Shown here piece after piece: positions 46,172 to 54,300 of a DNA stretch of 64,000 nucleotides. This DNA comes from Paraburkholderia sp. LEh10 (GTDB taxonomy: Bacteria; Pseudomonadota; Gammaproteobacteria; Burkholderiales; Burkholderiaceae), in the NCBI RefSeq assembly GCF_017814945.1, contig NZ_JAGIPX010000009.1:145329-209328 (forward strand). The letters run 5' to 3'. The position numbers were made by a program, and so were the translations under genes. The notes under the pieces are model-generated. The model searched no databases. It was not told where the DNA came from and saw only the letters and a list, made by a program, of their open reading frames with translations. Position 1 is the first letter of the stretch, and every line of letters begins with the position of its first letter.

Positions 46172-47740
46172 TTACTCGTGCTTCTCGCCGCCGTTCGCTT
46201 CCATCTTCGCGCCTGCCTTCGCGCCCATCTTCGCGCCCATCTTCGCGCCCACCTTTTCGGCGCTGGCCGCTTTCTGGTCCTCTTCCCATCCGCCGCCGAG
46301 CGCGAGGAACAGGTTCACCTGATCGATCGCCACCTGGCTCTCGGCAGCCGCGACCTGCGAAGCAACGGTCGTCAGCGTGCGCGTCGCGTCGAGGTCGTCG
46401 ATGAACGACCCGCGTCCGGCAACATACAGCCGGTGCGTTTCGTCGGCCGACTGCACGGCCGATTTGTACGCGGTGCGCAACGCATCGGCGCGGGTCGTAT
46501 CGGACGCGTAGGTCGAGAGGCTCGTCTGCGTTTCGCGCAGCGCGTTCAGCACGACGCCGTCGAAGTGCGCGAGCGCGCCGCTCGTTGCGGCTTGCGTCTG
46601 ATGCACGCGCGCGCGCTCGCCGTTGATCGGAAAGGTCCAGCTGATCAGCGGACCGAACGCCCAGCGGTTGGTCGCCGGGCCGAACAGGTCGGCGGCGAGG
46701 CCGACCGAGCCCGCCGACGCGCCGATGCTCACGGACGGATACAGCGCAGCCGTTGCGACGCCGATGCGCGCCGTCGATGCCGCCAGCTGCCGTTCGGCCT
46801 GCCGCACGTCCGGGCGGCGCTTGAGCAGCGCGGCGCCGTCGCCGACGGGAATCGGCTGCTTCAGATGCGGCAGCTTGCTGCAGGCGAGGGCGGCGGGCGG
46901 TAATTCGGACGGCGCGCGTGCAAGCAGCATCGCGAGCCGGTATTGCGCCGCCTGGCGGCGCGCGACGAAGCGCGGGATATCGGCGGCGAGCGTATCGGCC
47001 TGCGTCTGTCCACGCGTGACGTCCGGCTGGTTGCCCCGGCCCGCGTCGCGCAGCCGCTGCGTGAGCTTGACCCGTTGCCGTTGCAACGACAGCGACTGCT
47101 GCGCAATCGCGAGTTCGTCAGCCGCCGCGCACGACTCGACATAGGCACGCACGACATCGGCCACGACCGTGACGCGCGCAAGGTCGCTGGCGGCCTCGAC
47201 GGCTTCGTCGTCGGCCTTCGCCGCTTCGACGCCGCGCCGCAGCTTGCCGAACAGATCGATTTCGTACGAAACGCTCAGGTCGAGCGCGCCTTCGTTGACG
47301 ACGGGGATCTTCTCCGTCAGCAGATACTGTTCGGCCGATTCCTGCGCGCGCTGGAACGCCGCCGACGTCTTGCCGGAAAAGCCGCCCTGTTCGCTGGCGA
47401 ACTCGACCTCCGCGCGCGAGCGCGCGAGATTGGCCGCGGCGACGCGCAGATCGGTGTTGGATGCGAGCGCTTCCATCACCAGCTGATCGAGCACGGGGTC
47501 GTCGTACAGACGCCACCATTTCGACGGCACGGGCTGCTGCGTGACGGGCGCTGCGTCCGCGCCGTCGATCGCGCCGTTCGCGTATGGCGCGTTGACCATC
47601 GCGTTCTCGGGCAGCCTGTAGTTGGGGCCGACCGTCGTGCAGGCGTTCAGCGCGACGACGAGAGGCAATAGCGCGGGCAACAGCGCGGGCAACAGCGTCC
47701 CGCCGACGCGCGCTGCCGTGATGGACGGGATGCGCTTCAT
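46172..47740 (-). CDS. NodT-type outer-membrane efflux lipoprotein
   Basis: A 522-residue outer-membrane factor. The signal peptide ends in the lipobox L-N-A-C, followed by T-T-V-G-P-N-Y, the hallmark N-terminus of NodT/OprM proteins. Two TolC-type repeats follow with long coiled coils. It forms the outer-membrane channel for the HlyD-FUSC pump encoded upstream. Its start overlaps the adaptor stop by 4 bp. The C-terminus carries a run of G-A-K-M/A units from a 12-bp repeat at 46202-46249, not part of the family core. Confidence 0.93.
   Translation of the reverse strand: MKRIPSITAARVGGTLLPALLPALLPLVVALNACTTVGPNYRLPENAMVNAPYANGAIDGADAAPVTQQPVPSKWWRLYDDPVLDQLVMEALASNTDLRVAAANLARSRAEVEFASEQGGFSGKTSAAFQRAQESAEQYLLTEKIPVVNEGALDLSVSYEIDLFGKLRRGVEAAKADDEAVEAASDLARVTVVADVVRAYVESCAAADELAIAQQSLSLQRQRVKLTQRLRDAGRGNQPDVTRGQTQADTLAADIPRFVARRQAAQYRLAMLLARAPSELPPAALACSKLPHLKQPIPVGDGAALLKRRPDVRQAERQLAASTARIGVATAALYPSVSIGASAGSVGLAADLFGPATNRWAFGPLISWTFPINGERARVHQTQAATSGALAHFDGVVLNALRETQTSLSTYASDTTRADALRTAYKSAVQSADETHRLYVAGRGSFIDDLDATRTLTTVASQVAAAESQVAIDQVNLFLALGGGWEEDQKAASAEKVGAKMGAKMGAKAGAKMEANGGEKHE
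46202..46249 (-). repeat. 12-bp tandem repeat in the NodT tail
   Basis: Four 12-bp units (CATCTTCGCGCC on the plus strand, one diverged as TGCCTTCGCGCC) encode successive Gly-Ala-Lys-Met/Ala units near the C-terminus. The number of copies could change without shifting the frame. Confidence 0.85.
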
Positions 47741-48804
47741 CGCGATGCGCCCGATGCGGGCCCGGTGGCGAGCGACGATGCGCCGCCCGCGCGAGGCGCG
47801 CCCGTCGCGGATGCGCCCGCGCCGGCGGACGCCGCTGACGCCGACGCAGCCCGCATTCCCGAAGCCGGATTCGAAGCCGGCGTTTCCGAAGCCGCATTCG
47901 AAGCCGCATTCGAAGCCGAACGGCGCCCGATCGACGGCCCCATGCCGGCCACCGACACCGTCGCCGTACGGCCCGCGATCATCCGGAAGTCGGCGGGAAT
48001 CTCGTCGAGCGCGACGCGCACGGGAATGCGCTGCGCAAGACGCACCCAGCTGAATGCGGGGTTCACGTTCGGCAGCAGGTTCTGGCTTTGCTGGCGGTCG
48101 CGGTCTTCGATCGCGGCGACGATGCTCTGCACGTGACCGCGCAGCACGCCCGGCTCGCCCATCACCTTGATGTCGACGGGCTGGCCGATGTCGATGCCGC
48201 GCAGCTTGGTCTCCTCGAAGTAGCCGTCGACGCGGAACGAATGCATGTCCACCACCGACAGCACCGCGCGTCCCGCCGACACGAACTCGCCGACGCGCGG
48301 CGCGCGATCGTTCAGATAGCCGTCGACGGGACTCACGATCACCGTGCGCTGCAGGTTCAGGCGCGCGGTATCGATCGCGACTTCGGCATCGGCGAGCGCG
48401 GCGGCCGCCGTCTCGACGCGCGAGTGCGTTTCCTCGACGGCTTCGCGCGCGACGAGGTTGCCGAGCGTGCGGTTGCGGGCATCTTCGCGGCGCGCCTGGT
48501 CGAGCGTCGCGCGGCGCTGCTGCGCGGTGGCTTGCGCGTTGCGCAGCGCGAGCGTGTAGCGCGCCTGGTCGATCACGAACAGCACTTCGCCGCGCTTGAC
48601 CTGCTGGTTGTCGAGGACGTTCACTTCGGTGATGAGCCCCGACACGTCGGGCGCGACCTGGATGACGTCGGCGCGCACGTGGCCGTCGCGCGTCCACGGC
48701 GCGAACATGTAGTAGTCGACCACCTTCCATAGCACGACCGCTGCGATCACGACGACGACGAGTGTGAGCAGGATCTGCCCGACGGAGAACCAGGTTTTCT
48801 TCAC
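47737..48804 (-). CDS. HlyD-family membrane-fusion protein (AaeA/EmrA-like)
   Basis: A 355-residue periplasmic adaptor. One N-terminal membrane anchor (residues about 8-28) is followed by the lipoyl half-motifs (V-A-P-D-V-S-G-L-I-T-E-V), a helical hairpin and the second half (I-V-S-P-V-D-G-Y-L). It links the FUSC pump to the NodT channel. The last 60 residues are a low-complexity Ala/Ser/Gly tail with N-A-A-S and N-P-A-S repeats (DNA repeats GAAGCCGCATTC at about 47870-47925), which is not part of the adaptor fold. Confidence 0.92.
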   Translation of the reverse strand: MKKTWFSVGQILLTLVVVVIAAVVLWKVVDYYMFAPWTRDGHVRADVIQVAPDVSGLITEVNVLDNQQVKRGEVLFVIDQARYTLALRNAQATAQQRRATLDQARREDARNRTLGNLVAREAVEETHSRVETAAAALADAEVAIDTARLNLQRTVIVSPVDGYLNDRAPRVGEFVSAGRAVLSVVDMHSFRVDGYFEETKLRGIDIGQPVDIKVMGEPGVLRGHVQSIVAAIEDRDRQQSQNLLPNVNPAFSWVRLAQRIPVRVALDEIPADFRMIAGRTATVSVAGMGPSIGRRSASNAASNAASETPASNPASGMRAASASAASAGAGASATGAPRAGGASSLATGPASGASR

Positions 48805-49010
48805 GTTATGAACCGGTGCGAAACGATGACGACAAGCCCCAGCACCAGTACATAAATGCCGAGATCGAAAATGGAACGGTGCCAGACGAAGCGGTAAAAG
48901 CCCACGCGCGCGAGCATGGTGCGGATCGCCAGATTCACCAGATAGGCGATCAGCATCAGGACCAGCACGGCCGGCACGAACACGCCGAGGATGTCGATTT
49001 CGCCGATCAT
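48801..49010 (-). CDS. DUF1656 small membrane protein (AaeX-like)
   Basis: A 69-residue protein with two membrane helices, beginning M-I-G-E-I-D-I-L-G-V-F-V-P. DUF1656 proteins sit between FUSC pumps and HlyD adaptors in efflux operons, as here. It overlaps the adaptor start by 4 bp (ATGA), so it is translationally coupled. Its exact role is not known. Confidence 0.9.
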   Translation of the reverse strand: MIGEIDILGVFVPAVLVLMLIAYLVNLAIRTMLARVGFYRFVWHRSIFDLGIYVLVLGLVVIVSHRFIT

Positions 49011-49044
49011 GTGCGTCGACAGAATAAGTAAGGTTGACGGGGCA

Positions 49045-51222
49045 TCACGCAGTCTCCTCCTTGAGCGGCGGGTTGCCGCCTGACGCGCTGCGCGGCGGCG
49101 CGAGCGACAGGCGCATGCCGACGAGCGCATGCAGCGTGTCGCGCAGCCAGCGTTCGCCGGACAGCGCGGGCGCCCGTCGTTCGCCCGCGCCCTGCAACTG
49201 TGCCTGCACCTCTCCCTGCGCCGGGGCTGTTCCTGGCTGCCCCGGCTGCGTGCCGCCTTGCGCCCGCTCGATACTGCGCGTCGTCACCTGTGCGACAGCG
49301 GCATCGATCGTATCGATCAGCGCGGGCGGCACGGGCTGGCGATTGCGCCGCGTAATGCATTGCTCGAAATACTGCCGCACACCCGCCAGCACGTCATCGA
49401 TGGGCCCATGCAAGTCGCTTGTCAGCTTGCGGCGTGTGCGCCGCAAGTCCAGCGCGTTCAACGCGACGCGGAAGTCGCGAAAGCTTTCGATCGACGGATG
49501 GCGATGAGAATCGGTTGCGGCCTGGCGCGGCAGCAGTTGCATCAACCGGTCGAGCATGCGCGAGTACAGATCGCGCTGGTCCTCGATCGCGGCCGTCGAC
49601 GCGCTCGTCACGACATCGGCCCATGCCGAGCGCGTCAGGCGCGCGGCCGCGAGTTCGGCGCCGAACGGCCGCGTCGCGAGCGTCCAGATGAAGGCGAACA
49701 GCAGGCCCGCGACGCCCGCGAGATTGCTGTTGATAAACACGAAGAAGTCGGCGTCGTAGGCGCTCTGGATGCTGATGAACGTGGCCGTGTTGACGGCGAC
49801 GAGCATCGTCACGAGATTGAACTGCGGGCGCGGAATCAGCGTGCCGATGATCAGGAACGGACCGGCGAAGATCAGCACGAGCATCGCGAAGTCGTGCACA
49901 TGCGGCAGCACGACGAACACGTAGAGGCCCGCCAGCACGACGCTCGCGCAGGTCGACAGGAAGAACTTGAAGACCGCGGGCGCGGGTTCGTCGAGCGCCG
50001 CGAAGAAGCAGCACGACACGGCCGCGAGCGTCACCGCGCCTGCTCCGTCGTTCCAGCCGGATGTGATCCATAGCCCGCACGCCACCATGATCGCGCCGAC
50101 GGCCGACGCCGTCGAAAACAGCATCATCCCGCGATCGAAAAAGCGCTCGGTGCCGCCCAACCGCCAGTGACGAAAGCGCGGGCGCCACAGGGCCGTCTCG
50201 TGGACGATGGCCGCGCGCAGGCAGCGGATGTCCTGCCAGACGTCGATGACCTGCCCAAGCCGCCAGAGCGCGTTCGACAGCAACGCGCCGCCCCAGTCAG
50301 CGAGCGCTTCGGCAGGCGGGCGCAGCGCGGCGGCGCGCTCGTGCAGCGCTTGCGCCTCGAGGTCCGGCTCGTCCGCGTGTTTCGCTTCGAGCGCGGGCGA
50401 CCTGATCCACTTCGCGACGTCCGCGAGCAGCGCTTCGACCTCGGGGGGATGCGCGCCGCGCTCGCGCATCAGTTCGATCAAAGGATCGGCCATCGACGAA
50501 ATCAGCGGCAGGAAGATCTGCATGCGCCCCTGCAACGCGCGCGCGCGGCGCACGATGTCGGGGCGGGTGTGGTCGTACGTCAGTTGGCTCAGCAGGATTT
50601 CCAGCCCGTTGACGGTCGCGGCGAGCCGCTGCCGCGCGGCCGAAATGGGCGCGCCCGCGATGCGGCCCGACAGCGTTTCGCTCGCGTAGAACGCGGCGTC
50701 GCGGAACCAGGCGTCAGTGCGTTCGATCAGCGTCGGCGCGAGGCGGCTCGGAAACACGACGCTGCCCACGGTGCTCGCGACCACGATGCCGAGCAGAATC
50801 TCTTCCGTGCGCGTGATGGCGAGATCGAAGACGGCGGTTGGATTGGTGACGGCGGGCAGCGCGATCAGCGGCAGCGAGTAGCCCGCGAGCAGGAACACAT
50901 AGCTGCGCGCGGAGCGGTCGTTCATCGACAGATAGAGCAGGGTGCCCGTCCACAGCGCGACGATCGCGCTGAACAGAAACGGCGACTCGACGAACGGCGG
51001 CACGATCAGCACCGCGCCCGCCGCGCCGAGGGCGGTGCCGAGCGCGCGGTACAGCGCCTTCGAGCGCGTCGCGCCGACGAACGGGTTCGAGACGATATAG
51101 ACGGACGCCATCGCCCAGTAAGGGCGCGGCAATTCGAGCGCAAGGCCGATATACAGCGCGATCATCGCGGCCGCGAACGTCTTGGCGGAAAACAGCCAGT
51201 CGCGGGCTGAAGGATAGACCAT
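49045..51222 (-). CDS. FUSC-family efflux permease (AaeB-like)
   Basis: A 725-residue inner-membrane protein with the duplicated FUSC layout: about five or six membrane segments from residue 10, a cytoplasmic helical region, then a second membrane block around residues 350-500, and a soluble tail. Family members export aromatic acids such as p-hydroxybenzoate, or drugs. ATG 51222 gives the natural N-terminus (M-V-Y-P-S-A-R-D-W). It follows the MarR gene by 16 bp and heads the DUF1656-HlyD-NodT chain. Confidence 0.93.
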   Translation of the reverse strand: MVYPSARDWLFSAKTFAAAMIALYIGLALELPRPYWAMASVYIVSNPFVGATRSKALYRALGTALGAAGAVLIVPPFVESPFLFSAIVALWTGTLLYLSMNDRSARSYVFLLAGYSLPLIALPAVTNPTAVFDLAITRTEEILLGIVVASTVGSVVFPSRLAPTLIERTDAWFRDAAFYASETLSGRIAGAPISAARQRLAATVNGLEILLSQLTYDHTRPDIVRRARALQGRMQIFLPLISSMADPLIELMRERGAHPPEVEALLADVAKWIRSPALEAKHADEPDLEAQALHERAAALRPPAEALADWGGALLSNALWRLGQVIDVWQDIRCLRAAIVHETALWRPRFRHWRLGGTERFFDRGMMLFSTASAVGAIMVACGLWITSGWNDGAGAVTLAAVSCCFFAALDEPAPAVFKFFLSTCASVVLAGLYVFVVLPHVHDFAMLVLIFAGPFLIIGTLIPRPQFNLVTMLVAVNTATFISIQSAYDADFFVFINSNLAGVAGLLFAFIWTLATRPFGAELAAARLTRSAWADVVTSASTAAIEDQRDLYSRMLDRLMQLLPRQAATDSHRHPSIESFRDFRVALNALDLRRTRRKLTSDLHGPIDDVLAGVRQYFEQCITRRNRQPVPPALIDTIDAAVAQVTTRSIERAQGGTQPGQPGTAPAQGEVQAQLQGAGERRAPALSGERWLRDTLHALVGMRLSLAPPRSASGGNPPLKEETA

Positions 51223-51238
51223 GGCGGTTATGCGTCGC

Positions 51239-51757
51239 TCATGTCTTGCGCCGGCTGTCCGATCCCGCCGGGATGGAGCGGACAGGCGCGCCGGACGCCC
51301 CCTTGCTGCCGGGCGCAACCGTCGCATCCAGCGATGCGTTGAACGCGTTGAGCACGCGCAGCGTCGTTTCCAGATCCTCGCGGCTCACGCCTTTGAGCAC
51401 GCGCGCGCGCAGTTCCATCAGCCGCTCTTCCATGCGCGCGGTGACGGCGCGGCCTTCGTCCGTCAGCGTGATGGTCTTGGCGCGTTTGTCGTCGGGGTCT
51501 TCGTCGCGGCGCACGAGTCCCGCCGCGCACAGCTGATCGAGCAGGCGCACGAGCGACGGCCCTTCGATGCCGACGTGTTCCGCGAGCGTCACCTGGCGCA
51601 CGGCCTCGCCCAGACGGTTGGCCGCGAGGAGCGGCCCCGCGCAGGCCTCGGAAACGTTATACGCGGACAGCACGCTATGGCTCGTGCGGCGCCAGCGGCG
51701 CGCGGCGAGAACCAGCGTGCTGCTGACCGAGCGGCGCAGAAGGTGGAGATTAGCCAT
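51239..51757 (-). CDS. MarR family regulator of the efflux operon
   Basis: A 172-residue MarR-type regulator. The winged helix includes V-T-L-A-E-H-V-G-I-E-G-P-S-L-V-R-L-L-D-Q-L and the wing R-R-D-E-D-P-D-D-K-R-A-K. MarR proteins usually repress their own operon and release DNA on binding phenolic compounds, matching an AaeB-like pump. It is the first gene of the operon. Confidence 0.92.
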   Translation of the reverse strand: MANLHLLRRSVSSTLVLAARRWRRTSHSVLSAYNVSEACAGPLLAANRLGEAVRQVTLAEHVGIEGPSLVRLLDQLCAAGLVRRDEDPDDKRAKTITLTDEGRAVTARMEERLMELRARVLKGVSREDLETTLRVLNAFNASLDATVAPGSKGASGAPVRSIPAGSDSRRKT

Positions 51758-52100
51758 GGGGCGGGATTGTATGTCGGTTTTGGTTCGTTAGCATCCTATC
51801 GACCTGGACTTTTTAAGGGAATGCTTCAAAATTTTCTTTCGGTATGTTTTGGAGGGTGAGCGCCCTCAAAGGCTGCGAAGGGCAGCGATGGGGAAGCAAA
51901 GCGGACCGCGGTGAAGCAGCTTGAGGCAGGGATGTTGCGGGAGCTTGACGGATCGAGAACTGACTGGCGAGCGCGGCCCGAAGTGTGGGATATGAGTCGA
52001 ATGAGCCCGATCGCAACGCGAGTTCGCCGGCCTGTCGCGAAACGGCTGCGCGGGACGCGATCGACGGCCGCTTGCGCGTGAGATCAGCGCTTCGGGGAGA
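51758..52100. other. Intergenic region, no supported gene
   Basis: 343 bp between the MarR start and the end of the secreted protein gene. The marR promoter should be near 51760-51800 (AT-rich, TTTTAAGG). Other frames look non-coding. Confidence 0.45.
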
Positions 52101-52514
52101 TCATTCTTCGCACCGAACGTCCTGCTTCCGGACGACGATGATCACCGGGTAGGTGCCCCGTTCGAGCTCAACGCGGGCGACGACGGCCATCGTCGTGCTG
52201 TCGATATCGTCGTACACGCTGACTTTTTCATTGCGCAGGTTGGTGACGCCCATGCACGCCGACGTGCGGCCCTCGTCGGAGATCTGGCAGTGAAGCTCGT
52301 TGTCCGCCAGGTAGCGGAATTTGTCTCTGTCGGGCGTCGCCAGGTATTCACGAAAGCTCTGCATCGATCCGCCGACGCCCGTCACATACCCAATCGCGCA
52401 CTGCTGGGCGCCGCTGCCGCCGCCCCCTGCGGTGTCGGCCAGCGCGGCCGTGCTGGTGGCGAGGCTCGCGGCGGCGATAGCCGCCGCGAAGGTCGATGCA
52501 AGAAGGTTGATCAT
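52101..52514 (-). CDS. Secreted hypothetical protein
   Basis: A 137-residue exported protein. The signal peptide (M-I-N-L-L-A-S-T-F-A-A-A...) ends near A-A-L-A-D-T. The mature part is about 110 residues, Gly-rich at its start, with four Cys residues that may form disulfides (A-Q-Q-C-A, L-H-C-Q, S-A-C-M, V-R-C-E). A four-codon longer start exists at 52526. No family recognised. Function unknown. Confidence 0.65.
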   Translation of the reverse strand: MINLLASTFAAAIAAASLATSTAALADTAGGGGSGAQQCAIGYVTGVGGSMQSFREYLATPDRDKFRYLADNELHCQISDEGRTSACMGVTNLRNEKVSVYDDIDSTTMAVVARVELERGTYPVIIVVRKQDVRCEE

Positions 52515-52598
52515 CGCGCAGTTCAATGCTGTCGGATCGAAGTGCTGGATTGTAATGGCATCTCGCGCAACGGGTCGGTAAACGGAGCACGCGCGCCT

Positions 52599-52850
52599 TC
52601 ACGTGGACGATAACGCTTCGTGCCACGTCGGGCGAAACTTCTGCACGGCAGGCGACATGTACGTCTTCCTGCGATAGAAGAGCCTCAGCCTGCTTTCGAA
52701 TATCGCCGTCTCATAGGGAAGAGCGACGAGATCGCGGCCCGCATAGGTCTGGAGCATCGGCTCCGTGGATTCACGCCTCGCGCCCGTCAGCCCGCAACTG
52801 ATCCTGTGCTTCATTGCCGAGAAGGCATTGGGGTTGCCGAAGTCATATTG
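52599..52850 (-). pseudogene. Possible LysR C-terminal remnant
   Basis: On the minus strand the frame ends L-V-A-L-P-Y-E-T-A-I-F and R-L-F-Y-R-R-K-T-Y-M-S-P-A-V, a pattern seen at the end of LysR effector domains. Nothing upstream of it looks like the rest of a LysR protein; it runs into an enoyl-CoA hydratase fragment on the other strand. This is weak evidence for a gene relic. Confidence 0.3.
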
Positions 52851-52860
52851 AAACGCTGTC

Positions 52861-53095
52861 GTGAGCAATCGAACTATCGAAGTGGTTATCGGGAATGGCG
52901 TCGCGACCATCTGGCTGAACAGCCGGCCGTGCGTGACGCTCTCAATGAAATCGTGATTGGAGAACTTGATGAGGCATTGACGGAACTCGGCGCGAATGAC
53001 GATTATCCGTGCCGTCGTGCCGTCGTGCCGTCGTGCCGTCGTGCCGTCGTGCCGTCGTGCTGGCGGGTCGCGGAAAGGCATTCTGCGCGGGCGCC
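52861..53095 (+). pseudogene. Enoyl-CoA hydratase 5' remnant broken by frameshifts and an octamer array
   Basis: The plus strand starts V-S-N-R-T-I-E-V-V-I-G-N-G-V-A-T-I-W-L-N, continues in another frame with V-R-D-A-L-N-E-I-V-I-G-E-L-D-E-A-L, and ends A-G-R-G-K-A-F-C-A-G-A, the crotonase oxyanion-hole motif. One base is missing after W-L-N and one T is extra in GACGATTATCCG. Between A-V-V and L-A-G the sequence TGCCGTCG is repeated six times, which a working gene would carry once. No downstream two-thirds of the gene is present. Confidence 0.8.
53010..53057. repeat. Octanucleotide tandem repeat, six copies
   Basis: Six perfect copies of TGCCGTCG occupy 53010-53057, followed by TGCTGGCG. The unit length is not a multiple of three. 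It lies inside the broken enoyl-CoA hydratase relic. Confidence 0.95.
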
Positions 53096-53273
53096 GGGTG
53101 CGGCGACGGAAGTGATCGCCGTGTCGTGCGGGCGTCACGCAATGTCAGGAAACGCTGCGTACGGCGCAATGGGCTGCGCCCGCTCGATCAAACGAGGCGG
53201 GCCCAAGCCCTATCTTTACGGCGCCCGGATTTGTCGCGCCGAGCAGCAGAGACTGTCGAGGTTAGCGAAACGC

Positions 53274-53597
53274 CTATTCTCCGCCAAAGTAAATCTGGCG
53301 CAGCTCGTCGCCGGAAGCCGGACGTGTCGTTGCGCGTGACCCCGACGAAGATGAGCCCGAAGAAGTGCCCCCATAAGCTGTGGCTCCGTTGGCCGCCGAC
53401 ACTCGCGCCTCGGCCGCCTGAACGTCTACCGGGTAATTCGGATCTTCACCTTTCGCAGGGTCATAGCCCGCCTGTTCGAGTTGTTGCAACTCGGCACGCA
53501 CCTGCGCTCGCGTTGGCGCCGCGTCGGTCTGTGAGAAGGCAGTGAGCGGCAGTGCCAGGGCCGACACTGCCGAGATTGCGAAAACGAGCGATTTCAT
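53274..53597 (-). CDS. DUF4148 secreted protein, copy 1
   Basis: A 107-residue protein. The signal peptide ends L-T-A-F-S-Q. The DUF4148 core follows: T-R-A-Q-V-R-A-E-L-Q-Q-L-E-Q-A-G-Y-D-P-A-K-G-E-D, then Y-P-V-D-V-Q-A-A-E-A-R-V. The C-terminus is Ser/Gly-rich. DUF4148 proteins are small periplasmic proteins frequent in Burkholderiaceae and without known function. Related copies are at 58725 and 61572. Confidence 0.92.
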   Translation of the reverse strand: MKSLVFAISAVSALALPLTAFSQTDAAPTRAQVRAELQQLEQAGYDPAKGEDPNYPVDVQAAEARVSAANGATAYGGTSSGSSSSGSRATTRPASGDELRQIYFGGE

Positions 53598-54216
53598 GAT
53601 GAGCTCCTTTTGATGTCCGTGCCACCGTAGGCGTGCTGCCGGCCCGCGACATCCATGCTGACAAACTTCTAACGCTGATATGCCGGCCCAGGCCCGATGA
53701 GATGCGCAACGCAGTGCGCTATTGAACGCACCGGCATTAACAAGACGATCAGGAACGCGGACAACGTAACGGCTTGTCAGCAAGCTCCTGGGCGAAACAG
53801 ATGTGGTGAATTCTTAAGGCCACACCTGACTTACGCGTGGCTTTCGGTGTGCGTGCAGAGCGCACGAGGGAGTCACGCAAGGTGATACGACGCAAGTCCG
53901 CTTTCTATTCCCGAGTTTATGTTTTTTCTCGTTCGGGCCAGGCATTCCGCGATGAATGCAGTTTCGGCAACATTTGAACGGCAGGTAGCCGGCGGCCGCG
54001 AAGTACTCGTATAGGGCAACCGGACGCGTACTCAGTTTTAGTGTGCGCGGTGGCTTGAATCATTGTGCTGCGACGGCCTTACGCGTCATGTTTTTGCCAG
54101 CCTTGGCAGGCCACTGTGATCGGATCCCAGCGGACGATACGGGAGAGCACAGGAAGCCATTCAGCGACAGCCCTTTTCGTGAGGCTGTCAAATGATCCCA
54201 CTGCGGCGTAGTGCCC
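53598..54216. other. Intergenic region, no supported gene
   Basis: About 620 bp between a DUF4148 gene and the acnB terminator. I see no convincing frame, hairpin or repeat; base composition is lower in GC than the surrounding genes. Confidence 0.45.
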
Positions 54217-54248
54217 AAAAAAAACGCCGCGGGCATTCAGCCCACGGC
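54217..54248 (-). terminator. Rho-independent terminator of acnB
   Basis: On the minus strand a 9-bp stem (54240-54248 with 54226-54234, one mismatch, 5-base loop) is followed by a run of eight T residues (A-run at 54217-54224 on the plus strand). It lies about 52 bp past the acnB stop. Confidence 0.92.
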
Positions 54249-54300
54249 GCCATTTCGTGGCGCTACGGCGAAAACAGCACGCCGTAGCCCGACAGCACGC

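Noticed and set aside
47741..48730. An N-terminal extension of the NodT frame across the HlyD gene
   Set aside because: The extension is Arg-rich nonsense, while ATG 47740 starts a proper lipoprotein signal and overlaps the adaptor stop by 4 bp as expected for the operon.
51813..52016. A 67-codon minus-strand frame in the gap after the MarR gene
   Set aside because: Ser/Pro/Arg-rich, no ribosome site and no family pattern.
53010..53138. A minus-strand protein with R-R-H-D-G-T-T-A repeats
   Set aside because: The repeats are only the octamer array read in a third frame; the plus strand shows an enoyl-CoA hydratase relic at the same place.
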